Assembly (NCBI GenBank): GCA_910577085.1
Contig: CAJTLE010000002.1
Span: 1-58,695, forward strand
Reading direction: 5' to 3'
DNA: 58,695 nt
Source: an uncultured Allobaculum sp.
Lineage (GTDB): Bacteria > Bacillota_I > Bacilli_A > Erysipelotrichales > Erysipelotrichaceae
Below, in pieces: positions 32,529 to 40,568 of this stretch; position 1 is the stretch's first letter; the number at the start of each line of letters is the position of its first letter. The translations under genes and the position numbers were made by a program. The notes beneath the pieces are model-generated. The model was not told the DNA's origin, did not search any database, and was given only the letters and a program-made list of their open reading frames with translations.

Positions 32529-33917
32529 ATGGATGCAATTATGCAAGGCCTCCAATGGTTCATTGGACTGGGCTCAAATGTATTTCTTCCCATCATTATC
32601 ATCATCATTGCGCTGATTTTTGGCGTCAAACCTGGAAAGGCAATTATCTCTGGTATTACCGTCGGCATTGGTTCGATCGGTCTGGGCCTGGTCATTGACT
32701 TGCTCTCCAGCACCCTGGGAGCCGCAATTCAGACTATGGGTGAATCCTATGGTGTGGCTCTCAATGTTCTGGATGTTGGATGCGGCGTCGGCGGACCGCT
32801 GGCGTTTTCCACCACGATCGGAATTCTTCTGATTCCATTGTCTTTGCTCTTTAACTTCGTGTTTATCGGCCTGGGCTTAACCAAAACGCTCAACGTCGAT
32901 ATCTGGAACTTCTGGTTCCCAGGTTTCTTGGGTCTGGTGACCTGGGCTTTAACCAGCAACATCTGGTTTGGAATTATCGGATCGGTTGTTGCCGTTATGC
33001 TGCAGTGGCTGATGGCCGATGCATTCCAGGACAAAATCAGCAGCTTTTTCGGATTTCCTGGAATTGCAATTTCGCACATGATGGCACTTTCCGGTGCGGC
33101 TCTGGCTGCTCCAATGAACTGGGTCATGGACCGTATCCCTGGTTTTAACAAACTGAATGCAGATGCTGAATCTCTGACGAAAAAATTTGGAATCTTCGGC
33201 GATACCGTTGTGATGGGTCTGATCATCGGGGCTGTTGTCGGCGTGGCAGCCCGTTATGATGCCGCTGGCATTGGTACCCTGGCGATGTCCACAGCTGCTG
33301 TCATGAAAATCATGCCCAAAATGGTTGCCATGTTCATGGAAGGTTTGATGCCTGTTGCAGAAGCCGCCAAAAATTTTGCTTCCCGTCATCTGGGCGGAAA
33401 AACCGTCAATATCGGTATGGATGCTGCCCTGACCGTTGGTCATCCAACCATTATGTCTACTGCTTTAATCCTGGTTCCGGTTTCCCTGATTCTGGCTCTT
33501 GTTTTACCAGGCAACCGCGTGCTTCCTTTTGGTGAACTTGCCTTCTATGCCTTTGGAATCTGCCTGATGATTCCATTCTTTAATGGCAACATGGTGCGCT
33601 CCCTGGTTGGATGTACTGTTTACATGGTCCTGTGCCTGTACCTGTCTAACTGGCTGGCTCCAGTGGTGACCGAAGTCTTCCAGCTGGCTCACTTCGATGT
33701 TGGATCTACTGGCCTGGTGACCTTCGTTCTGTCTGGACTCTGGCCTGTAGCCTTGTTCGTCCTTGCAGTCACTTACCTTGGCCCATGGGGCATTTTGGTG
33801 ATGGCTGCTGGAGTGATCGCACTGATGGTTTATGTCAACAAAGTTCGCCCAGCCCGTCAGGCAAAACAGGTCAGCGTTGCAGAGGATGAAGAAGCAGCCC
33901 AGATCATGGCACAGTAG
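32529..33917 (+). CDS. PTS EIIC component, galactitol family
   Basis: Membrane channel of a phosphotransferase system, 462 residues with about 10-12 hydrophobic helices. FIGLGSNVFLPIIIIIIALI at the start, GIGSIGLGLVIDLL, and LDVGCGVGGPLAFST followed by a long polytopic region match GatC-type EIIC proteins. The ATG follows AGAAAGGAATTTATC. Gat-family EIIC proteins carry galactitol and other polyols or pentoses; the substrate here is unknown. A short charged tail (EDEEAAQIMAQ) closes it. Confidence 0.93.
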   Translation: MDAIMQGLQWFIGLGSNVFLPIIIIIIALIFGVKPGKAIISGITVGIGSIGLGLVIDLLSSTLGAAIQTMGESYGVALNVLDVGCGVGGPLAFSTTIGILLIPLSLLFNFVFIGLGLTKTLNVDIWNFWFPGFLGLVTWALTSNIWFGIIGSVVAVMLQWLMADAFQDKISSFFGFPGIAISHMMALSGAALAAPMNWVMDRIPGFNKLNADAESLTKKFGIFGDTVVMGLIIGAVVGVAARYDAAGIGTLAMSTAAVMKIMPKMVAMFMEGLMPVAEAAKNFASRHLGGKTVNIGMDAALTVGHPTIMSTALILVPVSLILALVLPGNRVLPFGELAFYAFGICLMIPFFNGNMVRSLVGCTVYMVLCLYLSNWLAPVVTEVFQLAHFDVGSTGLVTFVLSGLWPVALFVLAVTYLGPWGILVMAAGVIALMVYVNKVRPARQAKQVSVAEDEEAAQIMAQ

Positions 33918-34052
33918 TTGTCAACTCAAAACAAACCAAATCAACGCATATCAGTACAACGAAAAGCACCTGTTTCAAAACAGACTGTCGAAAATATAAC
34001 ATTAAAAATCAAAACTGAACACGATCAAAACACTGCCAATACTGCCGACACT

Positions 34053-34108
34053 GGACAAAAGCCTGAATCCAGGCTGTAAGCACCCTTTGGGTTCTCCTCC
34101 TTTTGTCC
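34053..34108 (+). ncRNA. Three-way-junction RNA structure between EIIC and EIIB
   Basis: Outer stem GGACAAAAG / CTTTTGTCC (34053-34061, 34100-34108) encloses two inner hairpins, GCCTG/CAGGC (34061-34074) and ACCC/GGGT near 34081-34092. There is no U tract. It lies in the 264-base gap between the two PTS genes of one operon. A role in RNA processing or ligand sensing is inference. Confidence 0.4.
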
Positions 34109-34181
34109 GCTGCCTGGCTGATTTTGAAAAATGCAAAATGAAATTAAAACAGAAAGATTTAACAATCAGAAGGAGAACATT

Positions 34182-34466
34182 ATGAAAAAGTTATTAGTCG
34201 TATGCGGAGCTGGACATGCTACAAGCACAATCGCCGTTGCCAAGGTCAAAGACTGGCTTAACCGTGAAGGCCTGACGAACCAGGTCCAGGTTTATCAGTC
34301 CAAAATCGCCGATGAATTAAACAAAATCGATGACTACGATGCCGTCATCTCGACAACCATCGTACCGGCTTCTATCCAGAGCAAAGTCACCAACGGTCTG
34401 GGTCTGCTGACAGGCATTGGTGTTGACCAGATCTTTGGCGACGTACGCAACCGCATGGGAGTATAG
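34182..34466 (+). CDS. PTS EIIB component, galactitol type
   Basis: Soluble phosphocarrier of 94 residues. The phosphorylated Cys is in LLVVCGAGHATSTIAV, the P-loop of GatB-type EIIB. The ATG at 34182 follows AGAAGGAGAAC; an ATG at 34131 would add 17 residues with no site. It passes phosphate to the sugar carried by the EIIC upstream. Confidence 0.92.
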   Translation: MKKLLVVCGAGHATSTIAVAKVKDWLNREGLTNQVQVYQSKIADELNKIDDYDAVISTTIVPASIQSKVTNGLGLLTGIGVDQIFGDVRNRMGV

Positions 34467-34485
34467 ATATAAGGACAAAACGTGC

Positions 34486-35001
34486 ATGTACTACACCGAT
34501 TTTAAAGTCGATACGGTGGCAGGACGTGTGTCCTTCCACGATATCAGTTCAAAAATCAAAGACGCTTTAAAAGCATCCAACGTCAAAGAGGGAATCCTCG
34601 TTGCGGCTACGCCGCATACGACCTGCTCTTTGTACTATGACGAAACGATGCACGATACCAACTACTTTGGCGATGAGCTGCTTCAGGTGGACATCAGTGA
34701 AACGATGGACAAAATTGCTCCGCGCATGACCACTGAAGGGCAGTACCACTCGCCAGGACCCGAGCACATTGCCTTTGGGCTGAGTCTGGGTTCTAAAGAC
34801 TATCCGGCCGAAAAATGGACCATGCTCAATACCGATGCTCATCTCAAAGCTTCGCTGTATGGAGGCAATTCACTGACCCTGATCGTTCATGAGGGCCGTC
34901 TTTCGACAGGATCCCTTGGCCGGGTTTATTTTGCGGATTGGGATGCATTACGAGAGCGAACCCGACAGGTTCAGATCATGGTCATGGGGGAACGCCAATG
35001 A
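34486..35001 (+). CDS. YjbQ family protein (UPF0047)
   Basis: Protein of 171 residues. GILVAATPHTTCSLYYDE, DISETMDKIAP, YHSPGPEHIAFGLSL and LKASLYGGNSLTLIVHEGRL are the YjbQ blocks with conserved His residues. Relatives have been reported with weak thiamin phosphate synthase activity, but the true role is unclear. Its place inside a sugar PTS operon, with a four-base overlap to the epimerase gene, points to sugar-phosphate chemistry. The ATG at 34486 follows AAGGACAAAACG. Confidence 0.9.
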   Translation: MYYTDFKVDTVAGRVSFHDISSKIKDALKASNVKEGILVAATPHTTCSLYYDETMHDTNYFGDELLQVDISETMDKIAPRMTTEGQYHSPGPEHIAFGLSLGSKDYPAEKWTMLNTDAHLKASLYGGNSLTLIVHEGRLSTGSLGRVYFADWDALRERTRQVQIMVMGERQ

Positions 35002-35636
35002 AAATTGCCCCCTCGTTGTACAACGCTCCACTGATGAGGCTGGAGCAGATATTGCAGACTCTGGAAGACGAAGGCATTGAGATCCTGCATGTAGACGTGA
35101 TGGACGGCCATTTTGTTCCGGCTCTTTCTTTTGGAGAAAAAATCGTCGACCAGATCCATTCGGACAGTCCACTCTATCTGGATGTCCACCTGATGGTAGA
35201 TAAACCAGAACAGTTCCTGGCCCGGTTTCAGAATGCGGATGGCATCACCATTCATGCAGAAGCCACCGCACATCCCGCCTATTGCCTGGACGCGATCCAT
35301 CGCATGGGTAAAGATGCGGGGCTGGCGCTCAATCCGGGAACTCCAGTCAGTCTGGTCGAAGATCTGCTGCCATTGTGCGATCGAGTCCTGGTAATGACCG
35401 TTAATCCTGGGCGGGGTGGGGAAATGTTTCGCGAAGAGATGAATCAGAAAATCCTGAAACTAAAAGACATTCGAAGCCAGAAACAGCTGAGCTTTGAGAT
35501 TCAGGCCGATGGAAATATTACCGAACAGACAATTCAGAAATTGGATGCCGATTGCGCAGTTTCAGGCGGCTTCCTGTTTCAATCCCCGGATCTGGCCGGC
35601 AACATAAGGAGGCTGAACGCGAATGCTCACAACTGA
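34998..35636 (+). CDS. Ribulose-phosphate 3-epimerase family enzyme
   Basis: TIM-barrel epimerase of 212 residues. APSLYNAP, HVDVMDGHFVPALSFG, DVHLMVDKPEQF, MTVNPGRGGEMF and the C-terminal DCAVSGGFLF fit the Rpe family, with metal-binding His/Asp residues in HVDVMDGHF. The family also includes allulose-6-phosphate 3-epimerase, which would fit a hexulose route here. The phosphate loop that normally reads VAGSxIF is SGGFLF. ATG overlaps the YjbQ stop (ATGA). The housekeeping rpe is probably elsewhere. Confidence 0.9.
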   Translation: MKIAPSLYNAPLMRLEQILQTLEDEGIEILHVDVMDGHFVPALSFGEKIVDQIHSDSPLYLDVHLMVDKPEQFLARFQNADGITIHAEATAHPAYCLDAIHRMGKDAGLALNPGTPVSLVEDLLPLCDRVLVMTVNPGRGGEMFREEMNQKILKLKDIRSQKQLSFEIQADGNITEQTIQKLDADCAVSGGFLFQSPDLAGNIRRLNANAHN

Positions 35637-36192
35637 AATACCATCGCTCAGTCTGCAGATGGAGCGTATTCTCTATGAGCTCAATCAGGGTCTTCGCACA
35701 GGAGAAGACGATCACTGGCGAACTTTGCAACAGCAGATTTTGGAGGCCCCGCGAATTTTCCTTTATGGACAGGGACGAAGCGGCCTTGCCATCCGGGCGT
35801 TTGCCAACCGCCTGGGTCATCTTGGGAAAGAAACGCATTTCATCGGTGAAATTACCTGTCCTCCGATCCAGAAGGGTGACCTGATCATCGCTGGGTCGGC
35901 TTCTGGTTGCTCGCAGGCACTCAATGGCATGTTTGATAAAGCAAGAGAGTATGGAGCAAAGACAGCCGCACTGACCACCAGCCCAAACAATCCGCTGGCT
36001 TCAAAAAGCGATCTGGTCTGCCTCGCTGCTGGTCATGCCAAAGGAGAAACCGATGGTTCTGTTCAGCCCATGGGAGCTTTATTTGAGCAGTCTCTCTGGC
36101 TGAGCCTGGATGCTCTGGTGCTGTGCCTTATGGATGCAACCAAACAAAAAGATGAAGATCTGCACCGGCGCCACGCCAATCTGGAAGCGTAG
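35623..36192 (+). CDS. SIS-domain 6-phospho-3-hexuloisomerase-like enzyme
   Basis: Sugar isomerase of 189 residues. IFLYGQGRSGLAIRAFANRLGHLG, IIAGSASGCSQALNGM and the C-terminal FEQSLWLSLDALVLCLMD match HxlB-type isomerases, which interconvert 3-hexulose-6-phosphate and fructose-6-phosphate. It overlaps the epimerase gene by 14 bases. No HxlA synthase is present, so formaldehyde fixation is unlikely; a hexulose-phosphate from the PTS is a better guess. Confidence 0.9.
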   Translation: MLTTEIPSLSLQMERILYELNQGLRTGEDDHWRTLQQQILEAPRIFLYGQGRSGLAIRAFANRLGHLGKETHFIGEITCPPIQKGDLIIAGSASGCSQALNGMFDKAREYGAKTAALTTSPNNPLASKSDLVCLAAGHAKGETDGSVQPMGALFEQSLWLSLDALVLCLMDATKQKDEDLHRRHANLEA

Positions 36193-36314
36193 AGTTCTGG
36201 AGGACATCGCAAATCCTTATGCCTAGGCTACGAACTGAATTAAATATGGATCAGAACCATAATAGATTTGAATCATCATCGAAATCCTGCAGGAAAGAAG
36301 CAATCCCAATTCTC

Positions 36315-36363
36315 AAAACCTCTGAAGACACCGGAAACATCTGGATGTCTTCAGAGGTTTTTT
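36315..36363 (+). terminator. Terminator of the PTS operon
   Basis: Long arms from 36315-36330 and 36346-36361 (core CCTCTGAAGACA / TGTCTTCAGAGG) with a 15-base loop and a T run. Confidence 0.92.
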
Positions 36364-36402
36364 CGGCGTTCTAAATTTGTAAGTGTTTTTTTTAATCATC
36401 AG

Positions 36403-36452
36403 CTCTAAACCATTGTGTGTCTTTCCGCCACCAATTGGTTTAGAGTCTTTTT
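36403..36452 (+). terminator. Second terminator in tandem
   Basis: Arms CTCTAAACCA and TGGTTTAGAG (36403-36412, 36436-36445), then TCTTTTT. There is no gene between it and the first terminator, so it is probably a back-up. The stretch 36453-36967 is AT-rich and shows no gene or other structure. Confidence 0.7.
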
Positions 36453-36967
36453 CCACCTGAGCAATTCATCAAAACCGACAGATAACCGGAAACGCCTGTA
36501 AAGAACGCGTTTCTGGCTATTTTACTTTTCGCCAGCCAGGGAAGCGTAAGTCATTAATGGGTTAAAAGCAAAAATGTGGTGATGGAACTTATACGCAATT
36601 TTAAATGCGGAATGGTTTACAGAATAAAAGCCCAGAAAAATGGGTGAAGACGGGAAAGGATTCCAGTAAGGAGAAATAATGGTCATATAAAGAGAAAAAG
36701 CGGCTATAAATATGTAAGACAAATACTGTTAGCAGGAGAGATAATTAAAAGAAATGAAAGGCCTTAGAACAGAAAAATAGAAAGGAGAAAGTAAATTCCA
36801 GTCAAAAGATTCGACGCGACAGATTCCTCATTGACCAGTCAAAGACAAATCAGACCTTTAAAAAGCTGGAACTGAATGGCAATGTCAGGAAAAATCAAAA
36901 AGAAAGAGTTCGCAGAAATTATGTGAATCGTGTTTCAGAAATTACTTAAAAAATTCAAAGCGCGCCC

Positions 36968-36973
36968 TATAAT
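36968..36973 (+). promoter_or_regulatory. -10 box of the lactate permease gene
   Basis: TATAAT, with TTAAAA 16 bases upstream (36946-36951) as the best -35 candidate, 22 bases before the ATG at 36995. Confidence 0.5.
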
Positions 36974-36994
36974 AAAGGCAAATGGAGAGTATGT

Positions 36995-38542
36995 ATGAAC
37001 TTTGTTAGCTTGATTCTCGCGCTGTGTCCGATCATTTTGCTGATCATTATTATGATGGTATTCAAAAGACCGGCATGGCAGGCGGCCATTGGAGCTGCCA
37101 TCCTTGCAGCAATTGAAGCTCTGCTGTACTGGAAAACACCGGCCAGCGTGGTCGGCATGGCTGCCGTGGAAGGTGCAGCCATGGCATTATGGCCGATTGT
37201 CGTGGTCATTATTGCTGCTGTCTTTACCTACAATCTGGTCTGCTCGACTGGCGGCATGGATGTCATCAAAACCATGCTGACGAGCGTTTCTCCAGATAAA
37301 CGAGTTCTTGTTTTACTGGTCGCCTGGTGCTTTGGCGGCTTTATGGAAGGCATGGCCGGATTTGGTACGGCGATTGCGATTCCTGCCGGTATGTTGATGG
37401 CGATGGGTTTTGATCCATTGTTTTCCTGCCTGATTTGTCTGTTGTCCAATGGATTTCCAACTCCCTGGGGATCGATTGGCATCCCAACGGTTACTGTTGC
37501 TTCCTTATTAAATATGCCAGGAACCACTGCTCTTTCGACGATGCAGGTGATTCAGGTGGCTGTCTTCTTTATTGCCATTCCGTTCACTCTTGTTGTGTTG
37601 ACTGGCAAGGGAATGAAAGCATTAAAAGGCATGGTTGGTGTCTGCCTGGGTGCCGGTCTTGGCTTTGTAATCCCAATGTTTGTGGTGTCTTCTTTTGTAG
37701 GCGCTGAGCTGGTTGTTGTCATTGGTTCGGTTTTCTCTTTGGCCATTACGGTTCTTTTAGGCAAACGGGTTAAACCGGATCCTGAATATCTGATGAGTAC
37801 CAAAGAGGAAAAGAAAGAAGAAAAAGCTGCAGGTAAGATCACGGTCAAAGATGCACTGGTTGCCTGCGCGCCATTCCTGTTTATCTTTGTCTTCCTGCTT
37901 GGCTCTTCCAAACTGGTCCCACCAGTTAACAGTTTCTTATCGCAGTTCTCAACGACGGTTTATTTCGTCAATGAAAACAGTGCAACCACATTTGCCTGGA
38001 TCAATACGCCAGGGGTATGGATTTTCCTGTCAGCAATTCTGGGTGCCATCATCCAGAAAGCCAGCTTTAATCAGTTCGCCTCTGTTTTCAAGGCAACTCT
38101 GAAACAGATGACGGGATCGATCATTGTTATGGTTTCCGTTTTGATGGCAGCCAAGATCATGATCTACTCCGGCATGATTTCTGATATTGCCAAGTTTGCG
38201 ATTGCAGCAATGGGTGGCATGTATCCGATTATTGCCCCATGGCTTGGCGCTCTGGGCGCGTTTGTTACTGGAAGTGGAACTTCCTCGGGTGTTCTGTTTG
38301 GGAAGGTGCAGGCTGATGCTGCTGCCGCGTTGAATATGAACGAATACTGGGTTGTTGGCCTGAATGCCCTGGGTGTTGGCGTTGGTAAAATGCTTTCGCC
38401 ACAGTCCATTGCGATTGGTCTTTCGGCAGTCGGGGGTCTGAAAGAAGACTCGAAACTGCTTAAGATGGCTCTGCCTTATGGAGCAGCCTTCATCGTGATC
38501 TGCTCGATCATTGCTGGTCTGGGTATTGTAATTGTGCATTAG
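36995..38542 (+). CDS. lctP: L-lactate permease
   Basis: Proton-coupled lactate or glycolate carrier of the LctP/LldP family, 515 residues with about 13 membrane helices. FKRPAWQAAIGAAILAA, CFGGFMEGMAGFGTAIAIPA and NGFPTPWGSIGIPT are family blocks, and GALGAFVTGSGTSSGVLFG is the C-terminal signature. The loop around residues 265-285 is basic and glutamate-rich (KEEKKEEKAAGK). It has its own promoter and a GGAGAG site. No lactate oxidation genes are next to it. Confidence 0.94.
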   Translation: MNFVSLILALCPIILLIIIMMVFKRPAWQAAIGAAILAAIEALLYWKTPASVVGMAAVEGAAMALWPIVVVIIAAVFTYNLVCSTGGMDVIKTMLTSVSPDKRVLVLLVAWCFGGFMEGMAGFGTAIAIPAGMLMAMGFDPLFSCLICLLSNGFPTPWGSIGIPTVTVASLLNMPGTTALSTMQVIQVAVFFIAIPFTLVVLTGKGMKALKGMVGVCLGAGLGFVIPMFVVSSFVGAELVVVIGSVFSLAITVLLGKRVKPDPEYLMSTKEEKKEEKAAGKITVKDALVACAPFLFIFVFLLGSSKLVPPVNSFLSQFSTTVYFVNENSATTFAWINTPGVWIFLSAILGAIIQKASFNQFASVFKATLKQMTGSIIVMVSVLMAAKIMIYSGMISDIAKFAIAAMGGMYPIIAPWLGALGAFVTGSGTSSGVLFGKVQADAAAALNMNEYWVVGLNALGVGVGKMLSPQSIAIGLSAVGGLKEDSKLLKMALPYGAAFIVICSIIAGLGIVIVH

Positions 38543-38690
38543 TCAATAGTCAGAGATGCGAGTCAGTTTTAATCCCAATAGACAATCGGAACGAATTAAC
38601 CGTTCGTCTGTGTAGGCGTCGCGTTGCGAACTTCGTACAATAAATTCATACGATTCTGTCTGGTAGATCCAGCATTGAGGAGGAATTTCT

Positions 38691-38981
38691 ATGAAGTACG
38701 ATTTCAGCAAGCCTTTAACCGATGACCAGCTCGAAGTAGTCAGATGGGTTCAGGAAAATGGGGATGACGTGACCAAAGCCAGTGAACATTTTGATCTGGA
38801 TCCAGCTGACATTTTCAAATGGACCATTCAGGATTATGAACTGACACGGGAGCCGTTGATGAAAGAGGGCGCACAGAACATGACCGAAGAACTGTTGGCC
38901 CAGATCAATACGCTCTATGAACATGAAGTCAACCTGAACAAGATCTGGGAAGATTTCCAGAAGGCTCAGCCACTGAATTAA
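38691..38981 (+). CDS. Small acidic protein of unknown function
   Basis: Protein of 96 residues, not recognised. Short helices dominate: LTDDQLEVVRWVQENGDDVTKA, then HFDLDPADIFKW, then a long charged helix. The segment ENGDDVTKASEHFDLDPADIFKW has the look of a helix-turn-helix of the transposase or sigma-like sort, so it may bind DNA. The ATG has a perfect GAGGAGG site and a strong terminator follows, so the gene is real. Confidence 0.75.
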   Translation: MKYDFSKPLTDDQLEVVRWVQENGDDVTKASEHFDLDPADIFKWTIQDYELTREPLMKEGAQNMTEELLAQINTLYEHEVNLNKIWEDFQKAQPLN

Positions 38982-38994
38982 AATTGAATTCCGG

Positions 38995-39024
38995 AAAAAA
39001 GCTGCTCTTCGGGGCAGCTTTTTT
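38995..39024 (+). terminator. Terminator with UUCG tetraloop
   Basis: Stem AAAAAAGCTGCTC / GGGCAGCTTTTTT closed by a C(UUCG)G loop. Confidence 0.95.
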
Positions 39025-39239
39025 CATGGCAAAAACTGGAAAGCACGGTTAGAAAGATAGAACTGAAAAGAAAAAGAGACAGGATCGTCACCTCGAATCC
39101 TCTGTTCAGAAATCCAGACTGAATGTTAAGAAAACATTTCTTGTTTCTTTACGGGGATCCATGGTTGGGGTTGTTACAATTTTGATGCCTGAGTATTTCT
39201 TTACTCGTATATTCGCTGCCATAAGGAGGTTGAATGCCC

Positions 39240-40502
39240 ATGAAAAATCTGAAGAAACCGATCTGTACCCTGCTGTGCGGGGCAATATTGTGTGGATGTG
39301 CCGGCGGGTCAGACAGTCAACAATCCATTGTTTCCTCGCAGACTTCCAGTCAGGACTCCAGCGCCAGTGTGGTTATGGCTGGCGATGAAGAATTAAACCG
39401 CCTGTATTCTTTCTCCTGGGATCTGTTCAACCAGGTCCGCCATGAGAAAGAAGGACAGCTTGTCAGCCCTCTTTCGGCTTTATTTGCGCTTGGCATGACG
39501 GCCAATGGAGCCAAAGGGGAAACGCTAGAACAGATGGAAGAAGCCCTGAATCTTTCCGTTGATCAGATCAATGCGCTCAGCCGCAGTGCCCTTGATTCTG
39601 CAGACGCCGACTCAACAAGGACTTTGGAAATTGCCAATTCAATCTGGCTCAATCAGGACCAGGCCGACTCGTTTATCGATTCCTATGGAAAATTGCTGGA
39701 TCAGGACTACGATGCTCAATCCTTTGAATTTGATGCTTCTAAAGATCCGCAAAAAGAAATCGATCAATGGATCAGCGAGAAGACCCATGGTCTGATCGAC
39801 CAGATGCCCGCAGATCTGTCTGCAGAAACCGCCCTGGTTCTGGTCAATACGCTCGCCTTTGATTCAGCATGGGCTGTGAACTATGAAGACAGTCAGATTG
39901 TCCATGCCCCTTTCCACAATGTGGATGGAACAGAAGCGCAGGTCCAAATGTTGACGAGTGACGAAGAAGATCTGGTGATGGCCGAAGGACTTAAAGGTTT
40001 TATCAAGCCCTATGAAAGTTATCGCTATGGTCTGGCTGTTCTGATTCCGGAAGATGAGAATCGTTTGCTCGATGACGTGCTGGCCAATGTTGATGGCACA
40101 AGACTTCTCAATGATCTTCGCACCCCACAGGCGGCAACGATTCATGCTTCTTTTCCAGAATATGAATTTTCCAGCGAAATGAAGCTCAATGACACATTGA
40201 AATCTATGGGCATGGAACTGCCGTTTGAAGATGGAGCAGATTTCTCCGGCATGATCGAAGGTGGAAATATTGCGATCAGTGAAGTGCTCCAGAAAGCCCG
40301 GATTAAAGTGAACCGCGCCGGAACCAAAGCGGCTGCGGCAACGGAAGTGGTCATGAATGAAACGGCTGCCCTGGTTACCGAAGATGAAGTCGATGTGATC
40401 TGCGACAGACCGTTCCTCTATATTCTGATGGATCTTGATACTGCCACTCCCGTGTTCATGGGAACAATTCAGTCCATGGAAAACAATCAGCCAGATCAGT
40501 AA
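39240..40502 (+). CDS. Serpin, lipoprotein (first copy)
   Basis: Predicted surface-anchored serine protease inhibitor of about 420 residues. A lipoprotein signal ends in GAILCGC, followed by a Gln/Ser-rich linker to about residue 45. The serpin core shows VSPLSALFALGMTANGAKGET, NSIWLN, FDSAW and the end block DRPFLYIL. The reactive-loop hinge GTKAAAAT is intact, as inhibitory serpins need. Counting 15 residues from the hinge Gly puts the cut near NET-AAL; the loop is about five residues longer than in antitrypsin, so this is approximate. ATG 39234 is an alternative start; 39240 has better spacing from AAGGAGG. Confidence 0.93.
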   Translation: MKNLKKPICTLLCGAILCGCAGGSDSQQSIVSSQTSSQDSSASVVMAGDEELNRLYSFSWDLFNQVRHEKEGQLVSPLSALFALGMTANGAKGETLEQMEEALNLSVDQINALSRSALDSADADSTRTLEIANSIWLNQDQADSFIDSYGKLLDQDYDAQSFEFDASKDPQKEIDQWISEKTHGLIDQMPADLSAETALVLVNTLAFDSAWAVNYEDSQIVHAPFHNVDGTEAQVQMLTSDEEDLVMAEGLKGFIKPYESYRYGLAVLIPEDENRLLDDVLANVDGTRLLNDLRTPQAATIHASFPEYEFSSEMKLNDTLKSMGMELPFEDGADFSGMIEGGNIAISEVLQKARIKVNRAGTKAAAATEVVMNETAALVTEDEVDVICDRPFLYILMDLDTATPVFMGTIQSMENNQPDQ

Positions 40503-40542
40503 GGAAACCTTTGATCCCTAGACCAGATCAGTAAGGAAACTT
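40491..40542 (+). repeat. Direct repeat at the joint of the two serpin genes
   Basis: CCAGATCAGTAAGGAAAC occurs at 40491-40508, covering the end of the first serpin gene, and again at 40523-40540, a 32-base step. It looks like a local tandem duplication of the gene end. Confidence 0.85.
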
Positions 40543-40568
40543 TTAACCTTAGAAAGGTAAGAGCAAGC

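Noticed and set aside
34486..36192. Formaldehyde-fixing ribulose monophosphate pathway
   Set aside because: The isomerase resembles HxlB, but no HxlA-type synthase is present and the operon is PTS-linked.
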